The notes: a model not told the origin generated them from the sequence alone. A DNA stretch of 64,000 bases from Sphaerisporangium album (GCF_003323745.1 NZ_QOIL01000027.1:1-64000), one strand, 5' to 3'; positions 1 through 9,047 are shown, counted from the stretch's first letter. Numbers and translations are program-made.

Positions 1-2
1 TG

Positions 3-86
3 GCCGCTCAGCGCCGAGAACGCGCCCGCATCCGCAGCGAGAAACGCATCCGCTGGGGCGGCCGACCCCTGTCACCCGCCGCCTGA
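3..86 (+). CDS. C-terminal fragment of an unidentified protein
   Basis: One frame is open from the left edge to a TGA and encodes the last 27 residues of a strongly basic protein (ending RWGGRPLSPAA). Nothing in this fragment identifies a family, and the rest of the gene lies outside the window. It could also be a random open frame. Confidence 0.3.
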   Translation, partial: AAQRRERARIRSEKRIRWGGRPLSPAA

Positions 87-228
87 CCAAGACCCAACCC
101 GGTGATCGTTTCCGGTCACAGCACTAGCCGACAAACTCGACTATCTCTTTGAGACCGTCCGACCTGCCGAGTCGCGCGAGTACACCTATAAAGAGGTTGA
201 GCAGGGCATCGCGCGATCCGCCCACGGG

Positions 229-540
229 GTGACGATGTCCCACACCTATATCTGGCAATTGCGCAGAGGCAAGCGTGACAATCCCACGCTGAAGCACCTC
301 GAAGCGCTGGCGGACTTCTTCGGCGTGCCGACGACCTACTTCGTCGACGACGCGGTGACCGTGCGAGTCGACCGTCAGCTGAAATTGATGACCGCGATGC
401 GGGACCTCAACGTACAGCGGGTCGCCCTGCGGGTGTCGGGTCTCTCCACCGGAGGTCTCGACGCCCTGTCCGCGATGATCGACCACCTTCGCTTGGTGGA
501 AGGCATCTCCTCCCCAGACGACCCCTCCCCCCCCGAATGA
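229..540 (+). CDS. EspR-like XRE-family DNA-binding regulator, N-terminus disrupted
   Basis: The 103-residue product carries an XRE helix-turn-helix core (YIWQLRRGKRDNPTLKHLEALADFFGVP, split here: YIWQLRRGKR then DNPTLKHLEALADFFGVP) followed by a helical C-terminal part (DRQLKLMTAMRDLNVQRVALR) that resembles mycobacterial EspR and its actinobacterial relatives. GTG at 229 and ATG at 235 are the first possible starts in this frame. The frame upstream, from 124, still encodes the usual EspR-type first helices (LADKLDYLFETVRP) but has no start codon before the TGA at 103. A GTG at 102 lies in another frame and would join after skipping one base near 123. The annotated protein would therefore lack the first helices. 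It ends tail-to-tail with the P450 gene 33 bp away and probably regulates that operon, which is inference from position. Confidence 0.7.
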   Translation: MTMSHTYIWQLRRGKRDNPTLKHLEALADFFGVPTTYFVDDAVTVRVDRQLKLMTAMRDLNVQRVALRVSGLSTGGLDALSAMIDHLRLVEGISSPDDPSPPE

Positions 541-573
541 GTGACCCTCCCGGACAACAGGCGTCGCGAGGAA

Positions 574-1779
574 TCAGAAGGTGACGGGCAGCCGCAGGAG
601 TCCGTGACTTCGGAACGACGCCTGCCATGAGAGCTCGTCGACGGGTGCGGCGAGCGCCAGATCAGGGAACCGGCGTACGAGAGCGCCGATCGCGATCTGT
701 GCCTCCGCGCGGGCGAGCGGAGCCCCGAGACAGTGGTGGATGCCGCGCCCGAACGCCAGGTGCCCGTCGCCTTCCCGTGCGGGGGTGAAGGCGCCGGGAT
801 CGCGGTGGACGGCCGGGTCGCGGTTGGCGCAGGCGAGGGAGAGCAGGACGGTCTGGCCCGCCGGGATCACCGTGCCGCCGATCTCCACGTCCTGCAGAGG
901 GAAACGCCGGATCGCGTACGGCGTGGGGGTCATGAAGCGGGACACCTCCTCGACGAAGGGCGGCAGCAGCTCCGGGTCGCCGCGCAGGGCCGCGAGATGT
1001 TCCGGCTCGCGGAGCAGCATGAGCATGCCGTTGCCGATGAGATGCACCGTGGCCTCGTATCCCGCCCAGAGGATCAGGAAGGCGAGGGAGACCAGCTCCT
1101 CCTCGCCGAGCCGGTCGTCCTCGTCCCGCGCCGCGATCATGGCGGACAGCAGGTCGTCGCCGGGCGCCGCGCGCTTGCTCGCGACCAGGTCCTGGAGAAA
1201 GCGGGCCATGTTCGCGACGGCGACCTTCGCCTGCTCCGGCTGCCCGGGGTCGGGGGCGACGAGCGTCGTCGTCCAGCGCCGGAAGTCCTCCAGGCCCGCG
1301 GCCGGTACTCCGAAGAGCTCGCCGATCACCAGGAGCGGCAGGGGCACGGCGAGAGCCGCCATGAGGTCGGCCTCGTTCCCGGAAGCGACGACGTCCAGCA
1401 GGCCGTCGGCGAACGCCTGGATCCGGGGCCGCAGCGCCTCGACGCGCCGCGCGGTGAACGCCTTGGCCACCAGACGGCGGACGCGCGTGTGGTCGGGAGG
1501 GTCCATGTTGAGCAGGTTGGCGTCCAGAACCGGTGGAAGGGCGAATCCCGTGTATCCGCCGCGGGCGCTCGCCCTGTTCAGGGAGAGACGAGGGTCGTTC
1601 AGCGCCGCCCGCACGTCGGCGTGGCGCGTCACCAGCCACACCGCCGCGCCGTCCGGGGTCGTTGTCCGCAGCACCGGGCCCGCCTGCGACCACAGGGCGT
1701 AGGCGGGGTACGGATCGGCCATGAATCGCGGATCGTTGGTCAGTGAGAACGTGCCGATCACCTCGGCCTGCTCGCTCAT
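574..1779 (-). CDS. Cytochrome P450
   Basis: A soluble, full-length bacterial P450 of 401 residues. The heme-binding loop FGRGIHHCLG places the thiolate ligand at Cys350, the I-helix oxygen-activation motif is AGYEAT near residue 240, and an ExxR motif lies in FVEEVSR. It has no membrane anchor. The substrate cannot be told from sequence, and no ferredoxin or ferredoxin reductase gene is adjacent, so redox partners must come from elsewhere. The start ATG overlaps the stop of the upstream membrane-protein gene by ATGA, so it is the last gene of a translationally coupled operon with the membrane protein and the metallopeptidase. Confidence 0.93.
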   Translation of the reverse strand: MSEQAEVIGTFSLTNDPRFMADPYPAYALWSQAGPVLRTTTPDGAAVWLVTRHADVRAALNDPRLSLNRASARGGYTGFALPPVLDANLLNMDPPDHTRVRRLVAKAFTARRVEALRPRIQAFADGLLDVVASGNEADLMAALAVPLPLLVIGELFGVPAAGLEDFRRWTTTLVAPDPGQPEQAKVAVANMARFLQDLVASKRAAPGDDLLSAMIAARDEDDRLGEEELVSLAFLILWAGYEATVHLIGNGMLMLLREPEHLAALRGDPELLPPFVEEVSRFMTPTPYAIRRFPLQDVEIGGTVIPAGQTVLLSLACANRDPAVHRDPGAFTPAREGDGHLAFGRGIHHCLGAPLARAEAQIAIGALVRRFPDLALAAPVDELSWQASFRSHGLLRLPVTF

Positions 1780-3023
1780 CGGGCCTTGTTCCCCGTCTCC
1801 GGCAGACGTTCCATGAGCTCGCCGGCCCGCGCCTGGGCCACGACCGGGTCGCCCGCGAACGCGCGGGCGACCTTGACGAGCCAGGCTATTTCCAGCGACA
1901 TGTCGGTGTCCTTTCCCGCGTCCGCCGTTCCCTGGCCGGATGGGACGGGCTCGCCGTCCGAATCTCTCGCCCGCAGCGCGGCGGCGAGTGCGGCCGCCTC
2001 CACCGCCGCGGAGAGGTCCTCCCCTTTCAGGCCGAGTTCGCTCGCCCGGGCGAGTGCCGCGGCCTCGACGCGCGGATCGCGGTAGCCGCGCAGGGTCAGG
2101 GCGCCGTCGCGAATCTCGATCACCCGGCGGGTCAGCAGGTAGCGGATGTCGCGCAGGATGAACCTCTCCGCCAGCGGTGAAGGCGGAGCTTCGAGCGCGA
2201 TGTCAGGGCTCGCCTGGTAGAGAGAGAACCACAAGGGACGCAGCCGCCGGTACTGGCGTCGTTGACGCCACCAGTCATGGGCCAGAGAGAGCTGGGGTCC
2301 TCCTCGCGGGACGAGCGTCAGGCCGAGAACCTCGATGATCGCGCCCATGCTGGTGCTCACCTGCGCGAGGAACTCCCAGCGTCGTGGGTCGGCGCCCAGG
2401 AGGGGGCCGATGACGTCGGCGGCCCTGACGGCCGAGTACACCAGTCCGAGCGCCGAGCCCACCGCCATGAGCCTCAGTCCCCGGCGCAGCCACACCTTTC
2501 CCGACAGCGGGGCGTAGCGCAGGGCCATGCGGATGACGTCGATCTTCGTCACCGTGAACGCCGTCAGGTAGAAGATCAGATACACCGCGTACGTGGGGAT
2601 TCCCGCGAAGTGAACGGCGAAGTCCCTGCTGTGGTCGCCGCCCCGTGGGGTGACGGCGAACAGGGCCGCCATGATCAGCAGCACCACCCCCACGCCGGCC
2701 AGGCGTCTCCGCATCGTGCGCCAAGCACGGGCCGGAGGATTGGACCACAGGACGAGCATGGCCTGCTGCGCGGCCGTGAAGAGGATGACCAGGCTCTGCG
2801 CCAGCAGGCCGGCGATCTGGGCCACTCCGAGAAGCCGGTCCACGCCGACCCAGACGACGGGCACCGACACCGTGAACACGGCCGCGAGGCATCCGAACGA
2901 CACGCACATCGCGATCGCGCCCGGATCGCGCTGTGAGGTGATCACGCGTGTCACCTGCCAGAGGAACGCCGCCGCCACCACGATGGCGGCCAGCGGGTAG
3001 AGCACGTCGTTCAGGCTGCTCAT
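1776..3023 (-). CDS. MAB_1171c-like multi-pass membrane protein
   Basis: The 415-residue protein has about seven hydrophobic segments in residues 1-240, starting with LAAIVVAAAFLWQV, and a soluble C-terminal region. The junction (LRPLWFSLYQASPDIALE, then LRDIRYLLTRRVIEIRDG) resembles the family called MAB_1171c putative transporter. Members of that family often sit next to XRE regulators and ImmA/IrrE-like peptidases, which is the arrangement here. Transport activity is a family name, not something the sequence proves; a sensor role is equally possible. It overlaps the metallopeptidase gene upstream and the P450 gene downstream by ATGA, so the three proteins are probably made together. Confidence 0.8.
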   Translation of the reverse strand: MSSLNDVLYPLAAIVVAAAFLWQVTRVITSQRDPGAIAMCVSFGCLAAVFTVSVPVVWVGVDRLLGVAQIAGLLAQSLVILFTAAQQAMLVLWSNPPARAWRTMRRRLAGVGVVLLIMAALFAVTPRGGDHSRDFAVHFAGIPTYAVYLIFYLTAFTVTKIDVIRMALRYAPLSGKVWLRRGLRLMAVGSALGLVYSAVRAADVIGPLLGADPRRWEFLAQVSTSMGAIIEVLGLTLVPRGGPQLSLAHDWWRQRRQYRRLRPLWFSLYQASPDIALEAPPSPLAERFILRDIRYLLTRRVIEIRDGALTLRGYRDPRVEAAALARASELGLKGEDLSAAVEAAALAAALRARDSDGEPVPSGQGTADAGKDTDMSLEIAWLVKVARAFAGDPVVAQARAGELMERLPETGNKAR

Positions 3024-3577
3024 ATGGCCTCGTCGCCTCCGTCGAGGGACTTGATGATCCGTTTCACCACGTCGGTGGCGTCATCGGGAACCGTCCACGT
3101 GCGATCGTGCGCGTAGTCTCCGATCTCGGTGAAGATGAGGGTCGCGATCGTCTCCGCCTCGGCCTCTTCCTCTTTCGCGTAGTACGTCCGAGCCAGCATG
3201 CGCCGTACCATTTCGGGATCGAGGTCGGGCACCAGGGCGCGCGAGGTCGCCTCGTCCATGACGGTTTCCGTGCCGTGGCCGCACAGGAGGTGACCGATTT
3301 CGTGGAGGATTATCTGCAATCGGTGTGGTCCGCTCGTCGCGGCCTGGTAGAAGACGTAGTCGGTGTCGTGAGTGGAGACGCACAGGCCGCACGGGCTGTG
3401 CGGCGGCAGGTCCTTGGGCACCAGCACGATGCGCCGGCCTCGCTTCTCGGAGAGCCGCTCGCAGAATTCGCCCACGTCGAACGGCTTCGGCAGGTCGAGG
3501 TCCGCGACCATCCGGCTCAACCGGCGGCGTAACCGCCGGCCCCTGGCGCCCGCTTCCCGGAAAGGGATGTCACCCAT
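3020..3577 (-). CDS. ImmA/IrrE-type zinc metallopeptidase
   Basis: A protein of 185 residues with the zinc-protease motif HEIGH at residues 92-96 and acidic residues downstream (EEEAEAETIATLIF) that fit the third zinc ligand of the ImmA/IrrE group. Family members cleave HTH repressors or are relieved in response to stress; an XRE/EspR-like regulator lies in the same cluster and could be the target (inference). ATG 3577 was chosen; no strong ribosome site precedes it, and the frame stays open to a GTG at 3625, so the N-terminus is uncertain. First gene of an ATGA-coupled operon with the membrane protein and P450. Confidence 0.8.
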   Translation of the reverse strand: MGDIPFREAGARGRRLRRRLSRMVADLDLPKPFDVGEFCERLSEKRGRRIVLVPKDLPPHSPCGLCVSTHDTDYVFYQAATSGPHRLQIILHEIGHLLCGHGTETVMDEATSRALVPDLDPEMVRRMLARTYYAKEEEAEAETIATLIFTEIGDYAHDRTWTVPDDATDVVKRIIKSLDGGDEAI

Positions 3578-3597
3578 CGCCGCCAGACCGGTATGTG

Positions 3598-3680
3598 TCC
3601 CACTTAATGAGCACAGTAACACCAAACATGGATATGGGTGGGTTTCGGCTGATTGCTCCTTATTACATTATCATGTGGGA
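3598..3680. promoter_or_regulatory. Promoter region with imperfect inverted repeat
   Basis: TCCCACTTAATGA (3598-3610) and TTATCATGTGGGA (3668-3680) are inverted copies matching at 10 of 13 positions, 57 bp apart, in an AT-rich stretch just upstream of the metallopeptidase operon. The spacing is too wide for a terminator. EspR-type proteins bind separated sites cooperatively, so this is a plausible operator; that link is inference. Confidence 0.4.
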
Positions 3681-3703
3681 GTAGCCGAAGGCGGCTTACT
3701 GCG

Positions 3704-5668
3704 TCATCGAGGCGAGCCTTTCGCCCGGTCAAGGGCCGTCAGTGCGGCGCGGACGATGTGAGGAGCGACCAGGTGTGCTCCTGAGCTGCTGAAATGCACG
3801 TCGTCATCACGTATTGATATATTACCCACCTTATCGGGACACGGGGGCCCGGATGGGCACACCTGACGCCCAAGGTCCATTACAGTGACATAATTCGAAT
3901 TCTTTTGGGCCCAGTCCGTATAAAGGCGCCGCAGGTGTTCGGTCGTCACGAAGGCCCGCCCGCACCCCGCGGGGTCGAGGTTGAACTCCCCACCACAGGA
4001 CGAACCGCCGGATCCGCTGGCGCTCCACGCGGGAAGCAGGAGCATCACGCGCGCCCCCTCCCGGACCAGCCGTCCCAGAGCGGCGTCCCAGTCGGCGTAC
4101 CGGTGCCGTGTCCACTCCGCCGAACCAGCCTTGAGAATGCGGCCGTCCACCCGTGCGTCGGTCCGGTCCCGGGCGCTGTGCCACAGCACCACCCGGGGGT
4201 GATACCGGCGGACCAGTTCGTCCTGGAGCCGCGGAGTGCGCTCGGCGCAGGTCGCCGCGCGGGCGAACGGGTGCCCGGTCTCGTCGAGCAACAAGGACGA
4301 CCCGATGCCGCAGCCGGGCCGCGCCGCGGAGACCAGGGTGTGGCCGTACGCGCGGGCCTCCTCCGCCAGCGCTCGCTGGAGGCTCGCCGCGATCGAGTCA
4401 CCGACCAGGCCGATCACCGGGCGGCGCGGATCCGCCCCTCGGGGGACGATGAGGCCCTCGCTCTGCCTGACGTAGTCGGGTTCGGGCTTCGCGTCCGAGG
4501 TGCCGGAGAACGCCGCGGCCGAAAGAGCGATGAGGGCCGCCCCCGCGATCGGGAACACGCGCGCGGCACCGAGCCGGAACCCCTTGATCGAACCGCGCCG
4601 GACCGGCGTCTCGACGAACTTGTACGAAAGGACGCTGAGGACGACCGAGACGGCCACGTGGACGCCGACCAGGAACGGGCCCGAAACGCCGATGCTCTCC
4701 GGCGTGAGGATGGCGATCACCGGCCAGTGCCACAGGTACAAGCTGTAGGAGGTGGTGCCCGCCGCCACGGCGGGGCGGCTGGACATGAGGCGTGCGACCA
4801 CGCCCGAATCCGGCCTCAGCGCCAGGCCGCCGACCAAGGCGGCCGAGGCGACGGAGACCGCGAGGGATCCGCCGTGGTAGTAGACCGGCCCTCGGTCGTC
4901 GACCAGCGCGAACAGCACGACCAGGGCCGCGAGACCGCCATAGGCGAGCGGACGGGCGAGCGCCGCGCCCCGCTTCGCGAGGACCGGTATGAGCACCGCG
5001 AGCCCGACGCCGGAGAGGAGCTCATGCAGGCGGGTGTGCGTGCTGTAGTAAGCGCGGGACGGGTCGGACTCCTCGTACAGGAAGCCCAGGGACGCCACCG
5101 AGCCCGCGAAGGCGATGATCACCGTGACGGCCACCAAGAGCCTTCCCCGGCGCCGGAAGCGCCGGATCACGGCGAGGGCCGCCACCACGAGAACCGGGAA
5201 CACCAGATAGAACTGTTCCTCGATCGCCAGCGACCAGAGATGCCGTAGGGGGGACGGCGCCTGGAACTCGCTGAAATACGAGCGTCCCTCCGCGACGAAC
5301 TGCCAGTTGGCCACGTAGAACAGCGATGACACGAGGTCCTGGCGCAGCGGCAACTTCTGGTCCGCGGGCCGGGTGGCGGCGTAGACGGCGATCACCGCGA
5401 GCAGCGCGAGCACGGCGGGCAGCAGCCGCCGGGCGCGGCGGAGCCAGAACCCCGCGAGATCGACGCGACCCGTGCCGCTCGACTCCCTGAGCAGTAGCCG
5501 GGTGATGAGGAACCCGGAGAGGACGAAGAAGACGTCCACCCCGAGGAACCCGCCGGGCAACCACGGCGCTCCCAGGTGGTAGACGAACACGGCGGTGATC
5601 GCGAGGGCGCGCACGCCTTCCAGCGCCGCGATCCGTTCGTGCGCGGCCACGTGGTCCCTCTCGGGCAC
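3704..5668 (-). CDS. OafA-type membrane acyltransferase with C-terminal SGNH domain
   Basis: A 654-residue protein whose first ~390 residues form an acyltransferase-3 domain of about ten membrane segments. The N-terminal signature has VFVYHLGAPWLPGGFLGVD and LSGFLIT, followed by RHLWSLAIEEQFYLVFP. The C-terminal third is an extracytoplasmic SGNH-hydrolase-like domain with the nucleophile motif GDS (Ser425) and the DxxH-type pair at Asp622/His625 (DDVHFS). Such proteins O-acetylate or otherwise acylate cell-wall glycans, lipids or antibiotics; the acceptor is unknown. The start is a GTG with AAGGAG upstream. Its gene follows the ABC exporter genes with a 42-bp gap, so it may belong to the same transcript. 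Confidence 0.88.
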   Translation of the reverse strand: MPERDHVAAHERIAALEGVRALAITAVFVYHLGAPWLPGGFLGVDVFFVLSGFLITRLLLRESSGTGRVDLAGFWLRRARRLLPAVLALLAVIAVYAATRPADQKLPLRQDLVSSLFYVANWQFVAEGRSYFSEFQAPSPLRHLWSLAIEEQFYLVFPVLVVAALAVIRRFRRRGRLLVAVTVIIAFAGSVASLGFLYEESDPSRAYYSTHTRLHELLSGVGLAVLIPVLAKRGAALARPLAYGGLAALVVLFALVDDRGPVYYHGGSLAVSVASAALVGGLALRPDSGVVARLMSSRPAVAAGTTSYSLYLWHWPVIAILTPESIGVSGPFLVGVHVAVSVVLSVLSYKFVETPVRRGSIKGFRLGAARVFPIAGAALIALSAAAFSGTSDAKPEPDYVRQSEGLIVPRGADPRRPVIGLVGDSIAASLQRALAEEARAYGHTLVSAARPGCGIGSSLLLDETGHPFARAATCAERTPRLQDELVRRYHPRVVLWHSARDRTDARVDGRILKAGSAEWTRHRYADWDAALGRLVREGARVMLLLPAWSASGSGGSSCGGEFNLDPAGCGRAFVTTEHLRRLYTDWAQKNSNYVTVMDLGRQVCPSGPPCPDKVGNISIRDDDVHFSSSGAHLVAPHIVRAALTALDRAKGSPR

Positions 5669-5710
5669 CCCGCTGCTCCTTTCCGGTCGTGTCCGGGCGA
5701 TCGGTGAGGC

Positions 5711-7942
5711 TCAGTCGGCGCGCGGCCGCCAGCGCATCGCCGTACGAGAGGCGCTGAGGCCCCCGAGCAGCCCGGTGAGAACCGCGAAGGACCCGGCACT
5801 CGTCGCGGTGGAGAGCAGGATCGGCCAGGAGAACGACCCGCTCTGGGTCAGGGAGATGAAGAACTGTCCCTGCCAGACGGCCACCAGCGCGCCGACGACC
5901 GTGACGAGTACGAGGGGCATGGACAGGTTCCACAGCCCGAGCAGGACGAACACGCCGCGGCGGTCGGTCTGAACGGCCAGCGGCGCGAGCTCGGCACCGA
6001 AGATCAGGAACTCGGCGGCCGAGCTGATCATGACGGCCAGCAGCAGGATGGCCAGGCCCGCTGTGGCGAACAGGACCGTCCAGTCGCCGTACGAGGCGGT
6101 GTTGTTCGCGCCCATCAGCCACCCCTGGCCCGGACGTTCGACGTGCGGGCGTTCCAGGGTCGCGTACGCGGCCCTCTTCACCGCGCCCTGTCCTCGGTCT
6201 CCCGAATCGGCCAGGACCACCAGCCGCTCCGGACGCTCGCCTGTAGTGGCGACAGGGCCGGAACGGACCCGCAGCGGCTTTCCGTTGCCCGCCCACCGTT
6301 CCAGTTCGTCCAGCCGGACGTCACCGGTCGTCCCGGACATGGGCGTGGATGACGTGGAGCAGGTCAGCCCCAGTCGCCGCAGCACCGGGCACGGTGCCCG
6401 TAGCTCCTGGGGCAGCGCCTCGGGCGGCAGGCCTTCCGCCTCCGGCCGTGACGCAGGCGGCCGCGACGGATCGAGGGCCACGACCTCATACCCGGACGGG
6501 AGAGCGGCGGTGAACCACCGCACATTCTGCTCGGTCAGGGTCGCCGCCCTCACGAAGAGCACACTGTCCCCGAGACGGGCCTGGGCGATCCTGGCGTCCA
6601 TGCCCATGGAACCCAGCCAACTCGTCCACACCTGGACCTGCGTGATCAACCCCAGGCCGATGACGATGGCGACCGACAGCCGCACCACCACGCCGGGGCG
6701 GGCGGTGATCCATCGGCCCGCGATGAGCGCGGCGGCCCACCCCCGTAGCCGTCCGAGCCTGGCGAGCCCGGCGCCGAGGCGGCGGATGACGACGGCGGCC
6801 ACCGAGGGCACCGTGGCCCACAGCAGCACCGACCCCGCCATGTACAGGAAGAATCTGGTCAGGCCCGTCCAGTAAGGACTGGCCGCCACGAGGAGCAGCC
6901 CCAGCCCGCACACGACGAGGCGCCATCGGGGGATCGGACGGGCGAAGACCCTGGGGCGGGTGGCTCTGCCACTGCGATCCGCCCGGTGGAGCGCGAGAAC
7001 GGCGCCAAGGACCAGCGTGAAGGAGGCCACGGCCGCCAGAGGGATCGCCCAGGCCGCCGAGCGCATGTCCTCGGCCCCCACGAGGTATCCGGTGATCGGC
7101 AGCCTGGTGTCCCCGATCATGAGAGCCGCGAGCGGCAGGACTCCGGCGGCCGTGCCCACCGCGACGGGCATCACCGCCTCGCCCACCGTGAACATCGCCC
7201 GATGTCTCCAACCACCGCCGAGGGCGGTCAGCAACGCGTTGCGCCGGTCCCGGCCGGCCGAACCGCACCGGGCGGCCACCACGACCAGGACCGCCGCGGG
7301 GCCTCCCGCCACGACGAGCAGCACCATCAGGAACTGCGAGAGCGGCGCCACGTCGAGGACCTCGCCGAGCGCTCCCGGCCGGCCGGTGCCGAATCCGGTG
7401 ATCTTGGTCCAGCGGTTGCCTCGCGGGGGATCGACGCCTGGCGGTCGGACGTAGGCGTAGCGTTCGTTCACCGAGCCCAGCCCTTCCGGGGCGATGAGGC
7501 CGGCGTACCGCCCGTAGCGTTCCTTGATCTGCTCGCCGGCGCCGAGCCGGAGCAACTCCGGGGACAGGAAGGCCTCCCCGGGTTCCGGCCAGCGGGGGAT
7601 GCCAGGCGGAGGAGGGGCGGAGGCGTCGAGGGGCACGAGCATCGACACCTCGTGGGTGAGGTCTCCGACGGCGTCGCCCTGCAACAACAGCATCGCGACG
7701 GCTTCGTGTCCCTCGGTGTAGCGCGGGTTGCGGTGCGCGTTCCGTTCGTCGCGGCCGTGGTAGACCGCGGTCACCGCGAGGAGGGCCGTCGCCGTCAGGG
7801 TCGCCATGGCGGCCGCGAGGATCAGCGAGAAGAAGCGAAGCCTGTTTCCCGGCGAACGCTCACGCGCGGATCGGCCCATACGCAGGAGCTGGACCCACAA
7901 CCGGCTCTCCCGGCGCCCGGAAGCCGGCCGGGCGCGGGTCAT
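5711..7942 (-). CDS. FtsX-like ABC transporter permease
   Basis: A large permease of 743 residues with an N-terminal membrane segment (FFSLILAAAMATLTATALLAV), a long extracytoplasmic part, a central group of membrane segments and a C-terminal FtsX-type group (near residues 630-735). This is the MacB/LolC-type mechanotransmission layout rather than an importer. The gene overlaps the upstream ATPase gene by ATGA, so the two form a transporter pair. The exported substrate is not evident; a role in envelope homeostasis or peptide/antibiotic efflux is the usual assumption. Confidence 0.88.
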   Translation of the reverse strand: MTRARPASGRRESRLWVQLLRMGRSARERSPGNRLRFFSLILAAAMATLTATALLAVTAVYHGRDERNAHRNPRYTEGHEAVAMLLLQGDAVGDLTHEVSMLVPLDASAPPPPGIPRWPEPGEAFLSPELLRLGAGEQIKERYGRYAGLIAPEGLGSVNERYAYVRPPGVDPPRGNRWTKITGFGTGRPGALGEVLDVAPLSQFLMVLLVVAGGPAAVLVVVAARCGSAGRDRRNALLTALGGGWRHRAMFTVGEAVMPVAVGTAAGVLPLAALMIGDTRLPITGYLVGAEDMRSAAWAIPLAAVASFTLVLGAVLALHRADRSGRATRPRVFARPIPRWRLVVCGLGLLLVAASPYWTGLTRFFLYMAGSVLLWATVPSVAAVVIRRLGAGLARLGRLRGWAAALIAGRWITARPGVVVRLSVAIVIGLGLITQVQVWTSWLGSMGMDARIAQARLGDSVLFVRAATLTEQNVRWFTAALPSGYEVVALDPSRPPASRPEAEGLPPEALPQELRAPCPVLRRLGLTCSTSSTPMSGTTGDVRLDELERWAGNGKPLRVRSGPVATTGERPERLVVLADSGDRGQGAVKRAAYATLERPHVERPGQGWLMGANNTASYGDWTVLFATAGLAILLLAVMISSAAEFLIFGAELAPLAVQTDRRGVFVLLGLWNLSMPLVLVTVVGALVAVWQGQFFISLTQSGSFSWPILLSTATSAGSFAVLTGLLGGLSASRTAMRWRPRAD

Positions 7943-8694
7943 GCGAGGGCCTCCGCCAGATGTCCCATGTCCAGCCGCAGCGTGCGGTCGGCGCGATCGG
8001 CCACGGCCGGATCGTGCGTCACCACCACCAGGACGCAGCCGTGCCGCGCCGGCAGCGAGAACAGCAGGTCGGCCACCGAGTCGCGGGCGGCGCGGTCGAG
8101 CGAGCCGGTCGGCTCGTCGGCCAGCAGCACGGCCGGCTCGGTGATCAACGCTCGCGCCACGGCGGTCCGCTGGCGTTCGCCGCCTGACAACATGCCGGTC
8201 GGCGTCTCGTCGGCGGGCACGCCCAGGCCACGGAGAAGATCCTCGGCGGAGGCATAGGCACGCTTGTGGTCCTGGCCGGCCAGCAGCGCGGCCAGGGCGA
8301 CGTTCTCGACCGGCGACAGCTCCGGCAGTAGCTCTCCGAACTGGAACACCACGCCGAGATTGGCCCGGCGATGTGCCGCGAGGGCGCGTCCGCGCATGCG
8401 GGTGATGTCCCGCCCGGCCACCCAGACGGCACCCTGGTCCGGCTTGACAAGACCGAGGACGCTCATGAGCAAGGTGGTCTTGCCACTCCCGCTCGGCCCG
8501 GTGACGGCCACCGACTCCCCGCGGGGAACGGTCAGGTCGACCCCGTCCAGGACCAGTCGCCCGCCTGCCGAGTGCCGTAGTCCCTCGATCCGTAAGGCCC
8601 CAGGGTCTTCCGCGACCAAGATGTTTTCTCCCAGAGATATGCGAGCGGGTTTTGCGGACACCCGAAGAGGTGCCCTCCAGCCGGACCTTTTCAT
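7939..8694 (-). CDS. ABC transporter ATP-binding protein (LolD/MacB type)
   Basis: ATPase with Walker A GPSGSGKTT, signature LSGGERQRTAVARAL and Walker B AVLLADEPTGSLD, all intact. The EPTGSLD form is typical of the LolD/MacB/FtsE group that works with FtsX-like permeases, as the next gene encodes. The ATG at 8694 gives 251 residues but has no clear ribosome site and adds a basic N-terminal extension. A TTG at 8619 preceded by GGGAG is a reasonable alternative that would start right before the ATPase fold. Confidence 0.88.
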   Translation of the reverse strand: MKRSGWRAPLRVSAKPARISLGENILVAEDPGALRIEGLRHSAGGRLVLDGVDLTVPRGESVAVTGPSGSGKTTLLMSVLGLVKPDQGAVWVAGRDITRMRGRALAAHRRANLGVVFQFGELLPELSPVENVALAALLAGQDHKRAYASAEDLLRGLGVPADETPTGMLSGGERQRTAVARALITEPAVLLADEPTGSLDRAARDSVADLLFSLPARHGCVLVVVTHDPAVADRADRTLRLDMGHLAEALA

Positions 8695-8708
8695 ATCGGC
8701 CGGTCGGT

Positions 8709-9047
8709 CTAGTTATAAGACCAGGCGCTGAGCTCGTCCGGTCCGGTCCTGCTGACGCCCACGCGGATACGCGTGATGCTCGAGCCGGCGGCGCTGGTCA
8801 CCACGGTCCCGGCGGAATGCGTGTTGTTGATGTTCAACTGGTTCTCGCTGCTGGTGCGGAAGTAGTTGCCGTAAACGTCGTTGTCGTTGTGCTCGTTCCT
8901 GACGCTGATCTTCGTGTGGCTGTCGTGGGTCCAGCCGGTCACCTTCCCGGAGATCTGGGCATAGGCAGCGTACGCCCCGGAGACCGGGAGCAGGGCAGCG
9001 GCGGCCAGTAGACCGCCTGCGACGACGGCGATCCTGCGTCGACTCAT
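8709..9047 (-). CDS. Small secreted protein of unknown function
   Basis: ATG 9047 is preceded by AAGGAG at good spacing; the longer open frame upstream has no such support. The 112-residue product starts with a Sec signal peptide (RRRIAVVAGGLLAAAALLPV) with likely cleavage after GAYA near residue 27. The mature part is polar and Asn/Ser rich (NEHNDNDVYGNYFRTSSENQ) without cysteines. I do not recognise a family. It is a lone gene between the ABC exporter and tex. Confidence 0.72.
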   Translation of the reverse strand: MSRRRIAVVAGGLLAAAALLPVSGAYAAYAQISGKVTGWTHDSHTKISVRNEHNDNDVYGNYFRTSSENQLNINNTHSAGTVVTSAAGSSITRIRVGVSRTGPDELSAWSYN

